Positions 44,701-53,860 of a stretch of DNA of 64,000 nt are shown here, one piece after another (position 1 is the stretch's first letter; each line of letters starts with the position of its first letter). The position numbers and the translations under genes were made by a program. The notes below the pieces were generated by a model. It did no database searches and was not told where the DNA came from. It worked only from the letters and a program-made list of their open reading frames with translations. The DNA comes from Chitinophagaceae bacterium (GTDB taxonomy: Bacteria; Bacteroidota; Bacteroidia; Chitinophagales; Chitinophagaceae), in the NCBI GenBank assembly GCA_016787085.1, contig JAEUVJ010000002.1:1-64000 (forward strand), given 5' to 3'.

Positions 44701-46092
44701 TTACCCCGGGGTGACCCGGTCTTTTAGTTTTTTGAATTCAAACCTGTTGGGTTTAAAAGGAGGGATGCCTTCAGGTAGCTCGAAACCGATGAGGTCTTCC
44801 ACCCCGGAAAGAGTGAGACCATCGGCTGACAGAACACCAATAGAGAGGTAAATCCCACCGCCATTGTGCTTGCGGCCCCAGGCCAGTTCATTTTTTTCAT
44901 TGATGATCAGGAAATCGGAAAGGCTGTTGAAGGCGTCTGCTATCCTGGCGTCCATTATATACTTATCACCGGTCTTTTTTATTTCCCAGGTGATATCCAT
45001 ATCCGTTCCTTCCGGCACATAGAGTGTGCCTTTCCATTTTCCAAGAAAAGGACCGATAGCTTCGGCAGAAGGAGTGGGATGATTCAGGTAGAAACTTACC
45101 CTGTTGTCGGGGCCTTTGGTAATGGCATTGACCTTTGTAAGCAGGTCGCCAGATCGCTGATTTTTTCCATAGATCTTTTCAAAATATTCAATAAGAGCTG
45201 TTGCGTCCTGCTTCCGGGATTGATTGATGGCCTGTTGCGCCGAGGCCAATAGTAGTTTCGCCGGTATAGCATAACTGCAGTGGTATTTTTGAGACAGGCG
45301 GTCATAGTATCCCTGTAAGGCAGGCAATGCCATATCTGTTTGCACGGGTATATGCTCCCTGAACAGGAACTTCAATCCTTCATAGATGCCTTTGTAAGGC
45401 ATGGTCTCGTGTGTTTCCTCTTCTATCTTTTTTTGTAAAAACCCATTGCAGCCGGCAGGATGAGAAAGCTCTTTTCCCCAGCCAAATACTGTTTCTCCTG
45501 AAAAATAATTCAGGCTGCAGATTTTCTCCAATCGTTGCCGGTAATCATTCAGTACAGATGTATTTACTGTCATAGGTGCATCCAATGCCAGGATGAAAGG
45601 AAATAATTCAGGGGCCTCTATGCCTGCATACGTTACGAATAAGCCGCCCTGTGAATGACCGATCAGTACATTGAGCCCGTTGACGGGGTAATGTTTATTG
45701 ATATAAGTAACCAGTTCTTCCGATAGAAAACGAAAATAATTCTTTGCTCCGTTTGTTTTTTTGATCTCCTGTGGCACTGGCATATCTCTTTCCCTGTTAG
45801 TATTAGGAATGCTAACGATGATAGCTTCCGGCATTTGTGGTAAGTAACCGCTATAATTCATGAAGCGAAGTGCGCCGATAGCCGGCCAGAAGAGCGATTC
45901 ACCATCGAAGACATAGAATACCGGGTAAACCTGGCCCGCAGATCCGTTCTGTGAAGGAACATATACCTGTATTTTTCTTGACTCATTCAGAATGGCTGAA
46001 TGAAGTGTAAGTGTAATACCCGGTTCATTCTGCGCTATGGAATGGAAGAAAGCGAAGGCACATAACAGAAAGAGAGACACAGTTTTTTTCAT
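44701..46092 (-). CDS. Exported alpha/beta hydrolase (esterase D-like)
   Basis: This approximately 463-residue protein starts MKKTVSLFLLCAFAFFHSIA (signal peptide); a second ATG six bases upstream is possible. The PF00756-type hydrolase has VFYVFDGES, the nucleophile elbow LIGHSQGG and a later lid region. After about residue 340 comes an extra beta-rich domain (GPFLGKWKGTLY, TWEIKKTGDKY) like a lipocalin/beta-barrel add-on. Relatives include siderophore and feruloyl esterases. Substrate unknown. Confidence 0.85.
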   Translation of the reverse strand: MKKTVSLFLLCAFAFFHSIAQNEPGITLTLHSAILNESRKIQVYVPSQNGSAGQVYPVFYVFDGESLFWPAIGALRFMNYSGYLPQMPEAIIVSIPNTNRERDMPVPQEIKKTNGAKNYFRFLSEELVTYINKHYPVNGLNVLIGHSQGGLFVTYAGIEAPELFPFILALDAPMTVNTSVLNDYRQRLEKICSLNYFSGETVFGWGKELSHPAGCNGFLQKKIEEETHETMPYKGIYEGLKFLFREHIPVQTDMALPALQGYYDRLSQKYHCSYAIPAKLLLASAQQAINQSRKQDATALIEYFEKIYGKNQRSGDLLTKVNAITKGPDNRVSFYLNHPTPSAEAIGPFLGKWKGTLYVPEGTDMDITWEIKKTGDKYIMDARIADAFNSLSDFLIINEKNELAWGRKHNGGGIYLSIGVLSADGLTLSGVEDLIGFELPEGIPPFKPNRFEFKKLKDRVTPG

Positions 46093-46218
46093 TGTCATGC
46101 TTTTTAACTTTGGAATGCAGCTTTCCTGTGTGAACGGGTCTCACCGGTTTCAAGCTACAGGTTTTATAGCATGATCAGCAGTATGAGTATATGAACGGTA
46201 ATGAAAGATTGTTAAAAT

Positions 46219-47391
46219 TCATACAGCGTGATGAACGAAGCGACGTTCATCCTTAGCGTTCGCACCCTGGTCGAAGATGTAGCGGTACGTCCGATGAACT
46301 TTTGACGGTACGGCGCCTGTCGCATGATGAATAGCCAACATTTTTTTATTGAAATCGCCTACCCAGGCCAGTTCTACTTCCCGGATTGTATGGCGGGGCA
46401 GTATCTCTTCCTGCAGGCAAAGGATCAGGGCAGACTCGATGCCATGGTTCTGGTATTTATGCTTGCATCCCATCACGATGATGCGGAGACGGTCAATGGT
46501 CGTGGTTTGTTTATACCAGAGGAATTTCAGTTTGCTGAAGAAATTCATTTTCCCGTCCAGGTGTTTGAGCACCTGGTTGATGTCAGGCATGCAAACCACG
46601 AATGCGATGGGCTCTTCGTCACGATAAGCGAACCAGATGATCTTTTGATCCATGACCGGTTCCATCTGGTGAAACGATTCCCGGATAGTGGCCATGTTAA
46701 TCGGATGAAAGTTCTCAAAATCACTCCATGCTTCGTTATATATCTCATGAAAATCGTTGAAGAATTTTTCTTTATTTGAAGAAGTAAAGTGCCTGAAAGA
46801 ATACTCTTTTTTATTCATGACCCATGCGGCGATCTTTGAAAAACGTTCGGGTATCGGTTTGGTGATATCAAGTGTATTGGTCAACTGGTCATATACTTTT
46901 TCAAAACCATAGGACTCAAAAAGATCCTGGTAATAGGGATGATTATAATTCATTCCATAACCCGGAGGGGAAAAACCTTCCACCAGCAATCCCCAGAACT
47001 TATCATTTTCTCCAAAATTGACTGGACCATCCATGGCTTCCATTCCTTTTTCCTGCAACCACCCGGCAGCAGTATCAAAGAGCTGGTGAGCTGCTTCTGT
47101 ATTCTCAATGCATTCAAAAAAACCGGTTCCTCCTGCAGGCACACCTGCACCGGACTGTTGATGATGGTTGATGAAAGCAGCTATGCGGCCGATGACCTCA
47201 TGATCATCATTTTTCAATAGCCAGCGTGTGCAGGTCCCGTGACTGAAGAAACTATTTCTTGCCGGATCGAAAACGGACTCTATTTCATTTTCCAACGGAG
47301 CGATCCAGGCAGGATCATTTCGGTATAATTTTTTGGGAAGATCAAGAAATGCCCTGATATCCTTCCTGTTCTTTACTTCGGAAATTAGCAT
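46219..47391 (-). CDS. GNAT-like protein, YghO-type
   Basis: This 390-residue cytoplasmic protein begins with LISEVKNRKDIRAFLDLPKKLY and has a probable GNAT-fold C-terminal half (IIWFAYRDEEPIAFVVCMPD, then NHGIESALILCLQEEI), as in proteins related to E. coli YghO. The acetyl-CoA loop (QxxGxG) is not clear, so activity is uncertain. It stands between the esterase and ahcY on the same strand with wide gaps, so it is probably its own transcript. Confidence 0.7.
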   Translation of the reverse strand: MLISEVKNRKDIRAFLDLPKKLYRNDPAWIAPLENEIESVFDPARNSFFSHGTCTRWLLKNDDHEVIGRIAAFINHHQQSGAGVPAGGTGFFECIENTEAAHQLFDTAAGWLQEKGMEAMDGPVNFGENDKFWGLLVEGFSPPGYGMNYNHPYYQDLFESYGFEKVYDQLTNTLDITKPIPERFSKIAAWVMNKKEYSFRHFTSSNKEKFFNDFHEIYNEAWSDFENFHPINMATIRESFHQMEPVMDQKIIWFAYRDEEPIAFVVCMPDINQVLKHLDGKMNFFSKLKFLWYKQTTTIDRLRIIVMGCKHKYQNHGIESALILCLQEEILPRHTIREVELAWVGDFNKKMLAIHHATGAVPSKVHRTYRYIFDQGANAKDERRFVHHAV

Positions 47392-47540
47392 ACTCTTTTA
47401 TTCTTTTGAAAGGTCGAATCCTGTTCTTTATTACTGAAGGTATGTTTCTCCCGGCGGATTCAGCAATTATATGAATGCCGGAGGATATGTGAAGTTACAA
47501 TTGGCAGCTTGTTGCCGGGCTGACACCGGTCAATCAGCAT

Positions 47541-47570
47541 AAAAAAAAGTCCCGGCGTTTACAGCCGGGA
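47541..47570 (-). terminator. Terminator after ahcY
   Basis: TCCCGGC (47550-47556) pairs with GCCGGGA (47564-47570) with a 7-nt loop. On the minus strand the stem is followed by an eight-T tract (A-run at 47541-47548), 31 bp after the ahcY stop. Confidence 0.88.
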
Positions 47571-47600
47571 TTTCTGACAGGAAAAATATTTGCAATATGA

Positions 47601-48929
47601 TTAATACCTGTAATGCTCTGGTTTGAAGGGGCCGCTTTTGCTGATACCAAGGTAATCAGACTGTGCAGTGGTCAGTTCATCCAGTTCCACACCAATTTTT
47701 GAGAGGTGTAAGCGGGCTACTTTCTCATCAAGATGCTTAGGCAGAACGTACACTTTGTTCTCGTAGTTCTTGTGATTGGTCCACAATTCTATCTGTGCCA
47801 GGGTCTGGTTGGAGAAAGAATTACTCATTACAAATGAAGGGTGGCCGGTAGCGCAGCCGAGGTTCACCAGGCGGCCCTCGGCAAGAATGATAATATCTTT
47901 ACCATCCACATTGTAAATATCCACCTGCGGTTTGACGGTGTCTTTGGTATGACCATAGTTGGTATTCAGCCAGGCGATATCAATTTCGATATCGAAGTGA
48001 CCGATGTTACAAACGATGGCTTTGTCCTTCATCAGTTTGAAGTGAGCACCTGTGATCAGGTCGCGGCAGCCTGAAGCGGTAACAACGATATCAGCTTCTT
48101 TAACGGCGTCTATCATTTTCTTTACTTCAAAGCCGTCCATAGCAGCCTGCAAAGCGCAGATCGGGTCGATTTCAGTTACGATCACACGGCAGCCTGCCCC
48201 GGCGAGTGAAGCGGCAGAACCTTTACCCACGTCACCATAACCGCCTACTACGGCTACCTTACCGGCAAGCATCACATCAGTCGCACGGCGGATAGCATCC
48301 ACCAGTGATTCTTTACAACCGTATTTGTTATCGAATTTAGATTTGGTAACGGAATCGTTCACATTGATAGCAGGCATCGGGAGGGTTCCTTTTGCCATTC
48401 TTTCGTACAGGCGGTGAACACCCGTAGTGGTTTCTTCAGATATACCTTTTACGTGCTGTACCAGTTCAGGATATTTGTCCAGTACGATATTGGTAAGGTC
48501 GCCTCCATCATCAAGGATCATATTCAGCGGACGATCCTGGCTGCCGAAGAATAATGTTTGTTCGATACACCAGTCAGCTTCTTCCAGCGTTTGTCCTTTC
48601 CAGGCAAATACACCGATACCGGCGGCAGCGATAGCAGCAGCGGCATGGTCCTGAGTAGAGAATATGTTGCAGGAGCTCCATTTTACTTCAGCGCCAAGAG
48701 CGGTGAGTGTTTCAATTAACACAGCCGTTTGGATGGTCATGTGTAAGCAACCAGCAACCCTTGCACCTTTGAGCGGTTGGGAAGGTCCGTATTCTTTACG
48801 GATCGCCATCAGGCCGGGCATTTCAGCTTCGGCAAGGCGTATCTCTTTGCGGCCCCATTCGGCCAATGAAATATCTGCTACTTTGTAAGCAAGTTTGAAG
48901 TCAACTCCGGAGGAGATCTTTACTGACAT
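47601..48929 (-). CDS. ahcY: Adenosylhomocysteinase
   Basis: This 442-residue enzyme hydrolyses S-adenosylhomocysteine to adenosine and homocysteine, recycling the methyl cycle in the cytoplasm. Family motifs include the NAD-binding [29 protein letters not shown] near the start, [12 protein letters not shown] and the C-terminal KPEHYRY, which contributes to the neighbouring subunit's site. It is full length. It diverges from an Lrp/AsnC gene 118 bp away, a possible regulator. Confidence 0.97.
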   Translation of the reverse strand: MSVKISSGVDFKLAYKVADISLAEWGRKEIRLAEAEMPGLMAIRKEYGPSQPLKGARVAGCLHMTIQTAVLIETLTALGAEVKWSSCNIFSTQDHAAAAIAAAGIGVFAWKGQTLEEADWCIEQTLFFGSQDRPLNMILDDGGDLTNIVLDKYPELVQHVKGISEETTTGVHRLYERMAKGTLPMPAINVNDSVTKSKFDNKYGCKESLVDAIRRATDVMLAGKVAVVGGYGDVGKGSAASLAGAGCRVIVTEIDPICALQAAMDGFEVKKMIDAVKEADIVVTASGCRDLITGAHFKLMKDKAIVCNIGHFDIEIDIAWLNTNYGHTKDTVKPQVDIYNVDGKDIIILAEGRLVNLGCATGHPSFVMSNSFSNQTLAQIELWTNHKNYENKVYVLPKHLDEKVARLHLSKIGVELDELTTAQSDYLGISKSGPFKPEHYRY

Positions 48930-48948
48930 GGTTATAAGATTTAGATGA

Positions 48949-48956
48949 CAAAGCTA
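48949..48956 (-). promoter_or_regulatory. Candidate -7 element for ahcY
   Basis: On the minus strand TAGCTTTG matches TAnnTTTG exactly, about 20 bp before the ahcY start. No clear -33 TTG is visible. On the other strand TAAATTTG at 48989-48996 could serve the divergent Lrp gene. Confidence 0.4.
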
Positions 48957-49047
48957 CAATTAGGAGAATAAAATAACAGCGAATGAGCTAAATTTGGGGA
49001 AAACCTGAACTCTTTGTGGATTTGACAGAATAAACGAATAGTTATTT

Positions 49048-49548
49048 ATGGCAAAGGCGGTCAAAAAAGAAAAATCTACTGTTGCGCTCCCGGTCATTGA
49101 TGCAAAGGATATGGCCATTCTCCGTTTATTGCAGCAGAATGCAAGGATAACGGTAAAGGAAATATCCGAAAAGATCCACCTGAGCACCACGCCGGTATAT
49201 GAGCGGATCAAGCGAATGGAGGAATCCGGGGTTATTAAACAGTACGCCACCTTGCTGGACCCGGCAAAGGTGAAAAAAGGATTGCTCGTGATCTGTTATG
49301 TATCCTTAAAAGAACATAGCAAGAATGCAGGGGCCAAATTCATCAGAACGATCAACAGCCTGGATGAAGTGATCGAGTGTTACAATATATCGGGAGAGTT
49401 CGATTTCATGCTGAAGATCGCTGTGGAGAATATGGATGCCTATTATGATTTTCATGTGAACAAACTGAGTGAAGCCGAGAATATCGGGAATGTGCAAAGC
49501 ACTTTTGTAATGGGAACGATCAAACAGACACATGTGCTGGTGAGTTGA
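49048..49548 (+). CDS. Lrp/AsnC family transcriptional regulator
   Basis: This 166-residue protein has an N-terminal extension (about 1-18), a helix-turn-helix (about 19-70: ILRLLQQNARITVKEISEKI, TTPVYERIKRMEESGVI) and a RAM ligand domain (about 85-160: SGEFDFMLKIAVENMDAYYDF). Such proteins sense amino acids and often regulate divergent genes; the neighbour here is ahcY, so methionine-cycle control is a reasonable guess. The two following small genes may be cotranscribed. Confidence 0.92.
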   Translation: MAKAVKKEKSTVALPVIDAKDMAILRLLQQNARITVKEISEKIHLSTTPVYERIKRMEESGVIKQYATLLDPAKVKKGLLVICYVSLKEHSKNAGAKFIRTINSLDEVIECYNISGEFDFMLKIAVENMDAYYDFHVNKLSEAENIGNVQSTFVMGTIKQTHVLVS

Positions 49549-49584
49549 CCAGGCCAACTGGCGTCACTATAAAACTTTATACAT

Positions 49585-49884
49585 ATGTACGTATACGATA
49601 CTGTTTCTGCTGCTGTTAACGGACTGAAGCAACGAGGTTATACCATGGACTTCAACCTCACGGAGAATTGCCTGATCTGTCATGGTGATAAATTCAATGT
49701 GGAGGATTTTGAGATCACCGAGTTTCATCGTTTTGAAGGCAATACTGATCCGGCCGATGAGGCCGCTGTTTATGCTGTTGAAAGTAATAAAGGGTTAAAG
49801 GGAGTGCTGGTTACCGGTTATGGGCCTTCGGCAGAAGGGATGAGTTCGGAAATGGCAAAAAAATTACTGATGCATAAAAATTGA
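49585..49884 (+). CDS. Conserved 99-residue protein of unknown function
   Basis: This 99-residue acidic protein has LTENCLICHGDKFNVEDFEI with two cysteines separated by two residues (CLIC) and a C-terminal GVLVTGYGPSAEGMSSEMAKKLL. Homologues in this phylum are sometimes labelled phosphoribosylpyrophosphate synthetase, which does not fit its size or residues, so I do not use that name. It lies 36 bp after the Lrp gene and 4 bp before the next, suggesting one operon. Confidence 0.7.
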   Translation: MYVYDTVSAAVNGLKQRGYTMDFNLTENCLICHGDKFNVEDFEITEFHRFEGNTDPADEAAVYAVESNKGLKGVLVTGYGPSAEGMSSEMAKKLLMHKN

Positions 49885-49888
49885 GCAG

Positions 49889-50344
49889 ATGCAGAAAAGA
49901 TTACTGATTGTTTTAATAGCGGCTATTGGCTTTATACCAGTTTCTATATTAGCGCAGCAAAAGGATTCGCTCAAACTGATCTGCCCGCTGAATGAAGCTT
50001 CAGAACCACCGGCAGAAAAACAAGCTTATAATATAGGTGCTGAACAACCCAAGATAGTTTTGATGAGTGCGTCGGATACTACCGTAAAGGCCTGTATCAG
50101 CGGAACGGTCACCACCATTCTGAAAGATGATGACGGAAAATGGGAAGTAATGTTCAACAATAAAGACTATTATTTCTATTATTCAGGACTGGGAAAGGTG
50201 AAAGTGAGTAAGGGACAGAAATTACAGCAGGGCGATGCTATTGGTATCATCAAACGGGGCGATAAGATAGAGCTGATGATCTATGATTTTGAAACGCCGC
50301 TCGATCCGAAGAAGATGATGAACTGCGGGACGAAAAATCAATAG
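49889..50344 (+). CDS. Exported M23-like protein lacking metallopeptidase residues
   Basis: This 151-residue protein has a signal peptide (to about residue 22, ILAQ) and a beta domain laid out like M23/LytM peptidases (ACISGTVTTILKDDDGKWEV, VKVSKGQKLQQGDAIGII, PLDPKKMM). Where M23 enzymes have the HxH zinc ligands (HLHFE) it has ELMIYDFE, and no metal-binding histidine is seen. It is therefore likely a binding or regulatory relative, as with EnvC-type degenerate LytM domains. It may be cotranscribed with the 99-residue gene. Confidence 0.7.
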   Translation: MQKRLLIVLIAAIGFIPVSILAQQKDSLKLICPLNEASEPPAEKQAYNIGAEQPKIVLMSASDTTVKACISGTVTTILKDDDGKWEVMFNNKDYYFYYSGLGKVKVSKGQKLQQGDAIGIIKRGDKIELMIYDFETPLDPKKMMNCGTKNQ

Positions 50345-50345
50345 G

Positions 50346-50433
50346 CCCCTTCGACAAGCTCAGGGTGACAACTCAATAAGCAAGATATTGGGACCGGCTA
50401 ACAGCTAATGGCTCGAAGCTAGTAGCTATCAGC
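50346..50433. repeat. CCCTTCGACAAGCTCAGGG repeat plus AGCT-rich tandem
   Basis: CCCTTCGACAAGCTCAGGG (50347-50365) is a well-known interspersed intergenic word. It is followed at 50402-50433 by degenerate AGCTAnnnGCT tandem units (AGCTAATGGCTCGAAGCT, AGTAGCTATCAGCT). These fill the space between two convergent genes. Function unknown. Confidence 0.55.
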
Positions 50434-51636
50434 TCACAGCTTTTTCTCCATCACGTAATCATTCATAAAATAACCGCTGCCGATATCTATATCTTCTTCT
50501 TTGATGACAGCGAAACCGATCTTTTCATAAAAACTCTTTGCCGGGTTATTCCTGTTCACGTTCAACTGCAGCATGGATGCACCTTTTGCTTTCATCGCAT
50601 TGGACAACTGGTCAATGATGAATTTACCCGTGCCTTTTCCCTGCTGTGAGGGCAGTACATATATCTTATGCAGTTTGTAAGTATGGGATCCGGTCAATGC
50701 AAATGAGGCAAACCCGACCGGTTCATTTCCGTTATAGGCCAGGACGAATTGGTCTCCCTTTTGCATTTGCGATTGCAGGGATGGTTTGCTGTACATGCTG
50801 TTCAGCATATAGTCTATTTGTTCTTTGGATAAAATAGCACTATAGGTCTGTGGCCATACTTTGTAGGTAAGATCACGGATCAGCGGAATATCAGCAGGGT
50901 AGGCTTTCCGGATGGACAGCGTTTTTTCAGGCTGGTAAGTTTGCTGAGAAATCAGGCGGTGTGTTTTGATATGTTTAAAGCTAAGCCTGAGGGCAATGAT
51001 CAATGATGCCATGGCGCCAATAAATAATAAGATACCGGCGGCCTCAGGATCTACTTCAGAGGAGGATTGTAAGAAAAGGAAGAAATCATAAGCGCCGTGA
51101 AAGAATACAGCCCAGAACAACCCTTTCAGCAGCCATGAAAGACTATTGGCCGGGTCAAACTTTGCTTTCCCGGCATAATATCCCATCAACACTCCGAATG
51201 TGGCGTGAGCCGGTACGGCAGTGAACATCCGGAAGAAGCCGATCTGGTAGCCACTGAGTTGCTCATTTGGCCCGAATACATAGAAGATATTTTCCAGTGT
51301 GGCAAAACCCATGCTGGCCATGACAGAGTAAACAATTCCATCTAACGGCTCGTCAAAACTTTTTTTGGGATAAGCATAGAACCTGAGTGCTGCGAATTTG
51401 CCGGCTTCTTCCACCAGGGCCACCATCAGGAAGGCCCGTATCGCCATCTGTGCGATGCTATTAGCATTTTTGTCAATGATGGCACCTTCTATCAATGCGG
51501 CCGGAAAAACGGACAGTGCCCCGAGAATAAAAGTGACCAGGAGATTGATCTTAGGCTCACGATTAAATGCGTCCCTGTGAAAAATAAAAAGACAGATGGC
51601 CAATCCGGGTGCTATTGCCAGTGCGACCAGGTCCAT
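50434..51636 (-). CDS. PrsW intramembrane protease fused to a GNAT acetyltransferase
   Basis: This 400-residue protein is one uninterrupted frame. Residues about 1-225 are PrsW, a glutamic intramembrane protease with multiple helices and the motifs ALVEEAGK (Glu76, Glu77), FATLEN (Glu115), AHATFG (His144) and HGAYD (His180). Residues about 238-400 are a GNAT domain with the acetyl-CoA loop QQGKGTGKF (331-339) and FYEKIGF near 370. PrsW proteins cleave membrane anti-sigma factors in other bacteria. The GNAT half should face the cytoplasm. Joining the two in one chain is uncommon and suggests acetylation or its ligand controls proteolysis. Confidence 0.9.
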   Translation of the reverse strand: MDLVALAIAPGLAICLFIFHRDAFNREPKINLLVTFILGALSVFPAALIEGAIIDKNANSIAQMAIRAFLMVALVEEAGKFAALRFYAYPKKSFDEPLDGIVYSVMASMGFATLENIFYVFGPNEQLSGYQIGFFRMFTAVPAHATFGVLMGYYAGKAKFDPANSLSWLLKGLFWAVFFHGAYDFFLFLQSSSEVDPEAAGILLFIGAMASLIIALRLSFKHIKTHRLISQQTYQPEKTLSIRKAYPADIPLIRDLTYKVWPQTYSAILSKEQIDYMLNSMYSKPSLQSQMQKGDQFVLAYNGNEPVGFASFALTGSHTYKLHKIYVLPSQQGKGTGKFIIDQLSNAMKAKGASMLQLNVNRNNPAKSFYEKIGFAVIKEEDIDIGSGYFMNDYVMEKKL

Positions 51637-51728
51637 AACGATGATTTTAGGAAAACAAGGTAAGTAAAGCGATCAAAAGAAAAATACTGAAAAAGTAGTA
51701 GGGGCAAATGCAAAACTTCAAATGAAAA

Positions 51729-51767
51729 ATGCAAAATGTAAAAGGTACTACCTTTTACATTTTGCAT
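51729..51767 (-). terminator. Long perfect inverted repeat after icd
   Basis: ATGCAAAATGTAAAAGG (51729-51745) and CCTTTTACATTTTGCAT (51751-51767) form a perfect 17-bp stem with a 5-nt loop (TACTA). On the minus strand it is followed by TTTTTCATTTG, so it can end icd transcription 22 bp after the stop. The arms are AT-rich and part of the word (CCTTTTACATTT) recurs beside it at 51771-51783, hinting at a decayed repeat. Confidence 0.6.
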
Positions 51768-51789
51768 CCACCCTTTTACATTTGTCAGT

Positions 51790-53022
51790 TTACAGGCCCA
51801 TCTTCTTCTTCAGGTTAGCGTCTATCGCATCCAGGAATTCTTCGGTGTATAAATAATCTTTACCGTGCTCCACTTTTGATTTGATCGTGATCGCCAGGTC
51901 TTTTGTCATTTTGCCTTGCTCAACCGTTTCGATACATACGGCTTCGAGTGCATTGGCAAAATCAATCAAAGGCTGGTTGTTGTCTAATTTGCCACGGAAG
52001 GCGAGTCCTCTTGTCCAGGCAAAGATCGAAGCGATGGGATTGGTAGAAGTGGGATTTCCTTTCTGATGTTCACGATAGTGGCGTGTAACCGTACCATGGG
52101 CAGCTTCTGCTTCCATGGTTTTGCCATCGGGTGTTACCAGTACAGACGTCATCAATCCCAGTGAACCGAATCCCTGTGCTACTGTATCACTTTGCACATC
52201 GCCGTCATAGTTCTTACAGGCCCATACAAAGTTACCGTTCCATTTCAGGGCGCTGGCCACCATGTCATCTATCAGGCGGTGTTCATACACAATACCTGCT
52301 TTGTCAAACTCTGCCTTGAATTCGTTCTTGTATATCTCCTCAAAAATGTCCTTAAAGCGGCCGTCATATTTTTTCAGGATGGTATTTTTTGTCGAGAGAT
52401 ATAAGGGCCATTTTTTGCTTAAAGCCATGTTAAAACAGCTTCTGGCAAAACCCTTTATACTTTCATCCGTGTTATACATGCTCATGGCCACGCCATCGCC
52501 TTTGAAATTGAAAACTTCGAAGGTTTGTGGCTCGCCGCCTCCCTCAGGGGTGAATGTCATAGTTAGTTTACCTTTGCCCTTGATCACGGTATCGGTGGCC
52601 CGGTACTGATCGCCAAAAGCGTGACGTCCGACAATGATCGGGGCTGTCCAGTTGGTCACCAGCCGGGGGATGTTCTTTATAACGATGGGTTCACGGAATA
52701 CCGTTCCGTCAAGGATATTGCGGATAGTGCCATTGGGACTTTTCCACATATTCTTCAGGTTAAATTCTTTCACCCTTGCTTCGTCGGGGGTGATAGTAGC
52801 ACATTTGATACCTACGCCATATTGCTTGATGGCATTGGCGGCATCAATGGTAACCTGGTCATTGGTTTGGTCACGGTATTCAAGGCCGAGGTCAAAGTAT
52901 TTAATATCAAGGTCTAAGTAGGGAAGGATCAGCTTTTCTTTGATGAATTTCCAGATGATACGTGTCATTTCGTCGCCATCCAGTTCTACTACAGGGTTGG
53001 TAACTTTGATCTTTGAAGCCAT
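51790..53022 (-). CDS. icd: NADP-dependent isocitrate dehydrogenase
   Basis: This 410-residue enzyme oxidatively decarboxylates isocitrate to 2-oxoglutarate in the TCA cycle. It is of the eukaryote-like homodimeric type: [16 protein letters not shown] at the start, [20 protein letters not shown] (isocitrate-binding serine and arginines), [20 protein letters not shown] and [15 protein letters not shown] for NADP. Full length. A -7 element lies upstream and an inverted repeat terminator downstream. Confidence 0.96.
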   Translation of the reverse strand: MASKIKVTNPVVELDGDEMTRIIWKFIKEKLILPYLDLDIKYFDLGLEYRDQTNDQVTIDAANAIKQYGVGIKCATITPDEARVKEFNLKNMWKSPNGTIRNILDGTVFREPIVIKNIPRLVTNWTAPIIVGRHAFGDQYRATDTVIKGKGKLTMTFTPEGGGEPQTFEVFNFKGDGVAMSMYNTDESIKGFARSCFNMALSKKWPLYLSTKNTILKKYDGRFKDIFEEIYKNEFKAEFDKAGIVYEHRLIDDMVASALKWNGNFVWACKNYDGDVQSDTVAQGFGSLGLMTSVLVTPDGKTMEAEAAHGTVTRHYREHQKGNPTSTNPIASIFAWTRGLAFRGKLDNNQPLIDFANALEAVCIETVEQGKMTKDLAITIKSKVEHGKDYLYTEEFLDAIDANLKKKMGL

Positions 53023-53059
53023 AAAAGGTGCCGTTTAAAAGTTAAAATTCAGAAGGTTG

Positions 53060-53067
53060 CAAAACTA
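53060..53067 (-). promoter_or_regulatory. Candidate -7 element for icd
   Basis: On the minus strand TAGTTTTG matches TAnnTTTG exactly, about 38 bp before the icd start. The expected -33 box is not clear. Confidence 0.4.
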
Positions 53068-53183
53068 AGGTTTTATCGAATTCATCAGACCGGAAAAAAA
53101 CGGCACAATGTCTGCCATATACAGGGGTTCTGTGCCCTGCCCCCGAATCAATTAGTGATAACACTTAATAACTGAATAGTAGC

Positions 53184-53822
53184 ATGGAAACTGTAGCGCC
53201 ATTCTTAAGTTTTCTCCGAAAATTTGTCACTGTCACGGATGAAGAGTTTGAGAAATCTTTTCTTCCTATCATAAAGGTCAGGCGGGTCGGAAAAAAGGAG
53301 TTCCTGACCAGGGAAGGTGATGTAGAGAATTACTTCAATTTTATCGTCAAAGGTCTTGTACGGAAGTATTACAAAAAGAATAGCCATGAGATCAACACCC
53401 AGATCTCGATGGAAGGACATATTATTTTAAGCGAGGAATCCTTTCATAGCCGAACCCCTTCTGAATATTATGTGGAAGCGATCGAACCCTCTGTACTGAT
53501 ATCTGTCAGGTATGATGACCTTGAGAGTTTATTCAGTTCATCCAAAAAAATGGAACATGCCGGCCGGCTGGTCATCACGCATACATTGATGGCAAAAGAC
53601 CGCTGGCAGATGCAGATGGTGAAGATGACACCAAGAGAAAGGTTCCTGAATTTTGTGATGAAGAACCCCACGCTGATGCAAAGGGTGCCCCAGAAATACC
53701 TGGCATCTTACCTGAATATCAAACCCGAGACTTTCAGCCGGTTCAAACATTTGCTGCGCAGCCATTCACGCCCGGAAAATCATAAGAATTCCAGTTCGAG
53801 CCATTCGATGAATGCTGCCTGA
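53184..53822 (+). CDS. Crp/Fnr family transcriptional regulator
   Basis: This 212-residue protein has a cyclic-nucleotide-binding-like domain (about 15-120: FLTREGDVENYFNFIVKGLV), a dimer helix and a winged helix with VPQKYLASYLNIKPETFSRF (about 172-191), typical of Bacteroidota Crp-like regulators. The C-terminus is an unusual Ser/His/Asn-rich tail (NHKNSSSSHSMNAA). It faces icd divergently with a 161-bp gap and converges with the DtxR-type gene. Ligand unknown. Confidence 0.9.
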   Translation: METVAPFLSFLRKFVTVTDEEFEKSFLPIIKVRRVGKKEFLTREGDVENYFNFIVKGLVRKYYKKNSHEINTQISMEGHIILSEESFHSRTPSEYYVEAIEPSVLISVRYDDLESLFSSSKKMEHAGRLVITHTLMAKDRWQMQMVKMTPRERFLNFVMKNPTLMQRVPQKYLASYLNIKPETFSRFKHLLRSHSRPENHKNSSSSHSMNAA

Positions 53823-53860
53823 GCTGTGCCTGCCGCGGACAGATAAGAATAATGGCTGGC

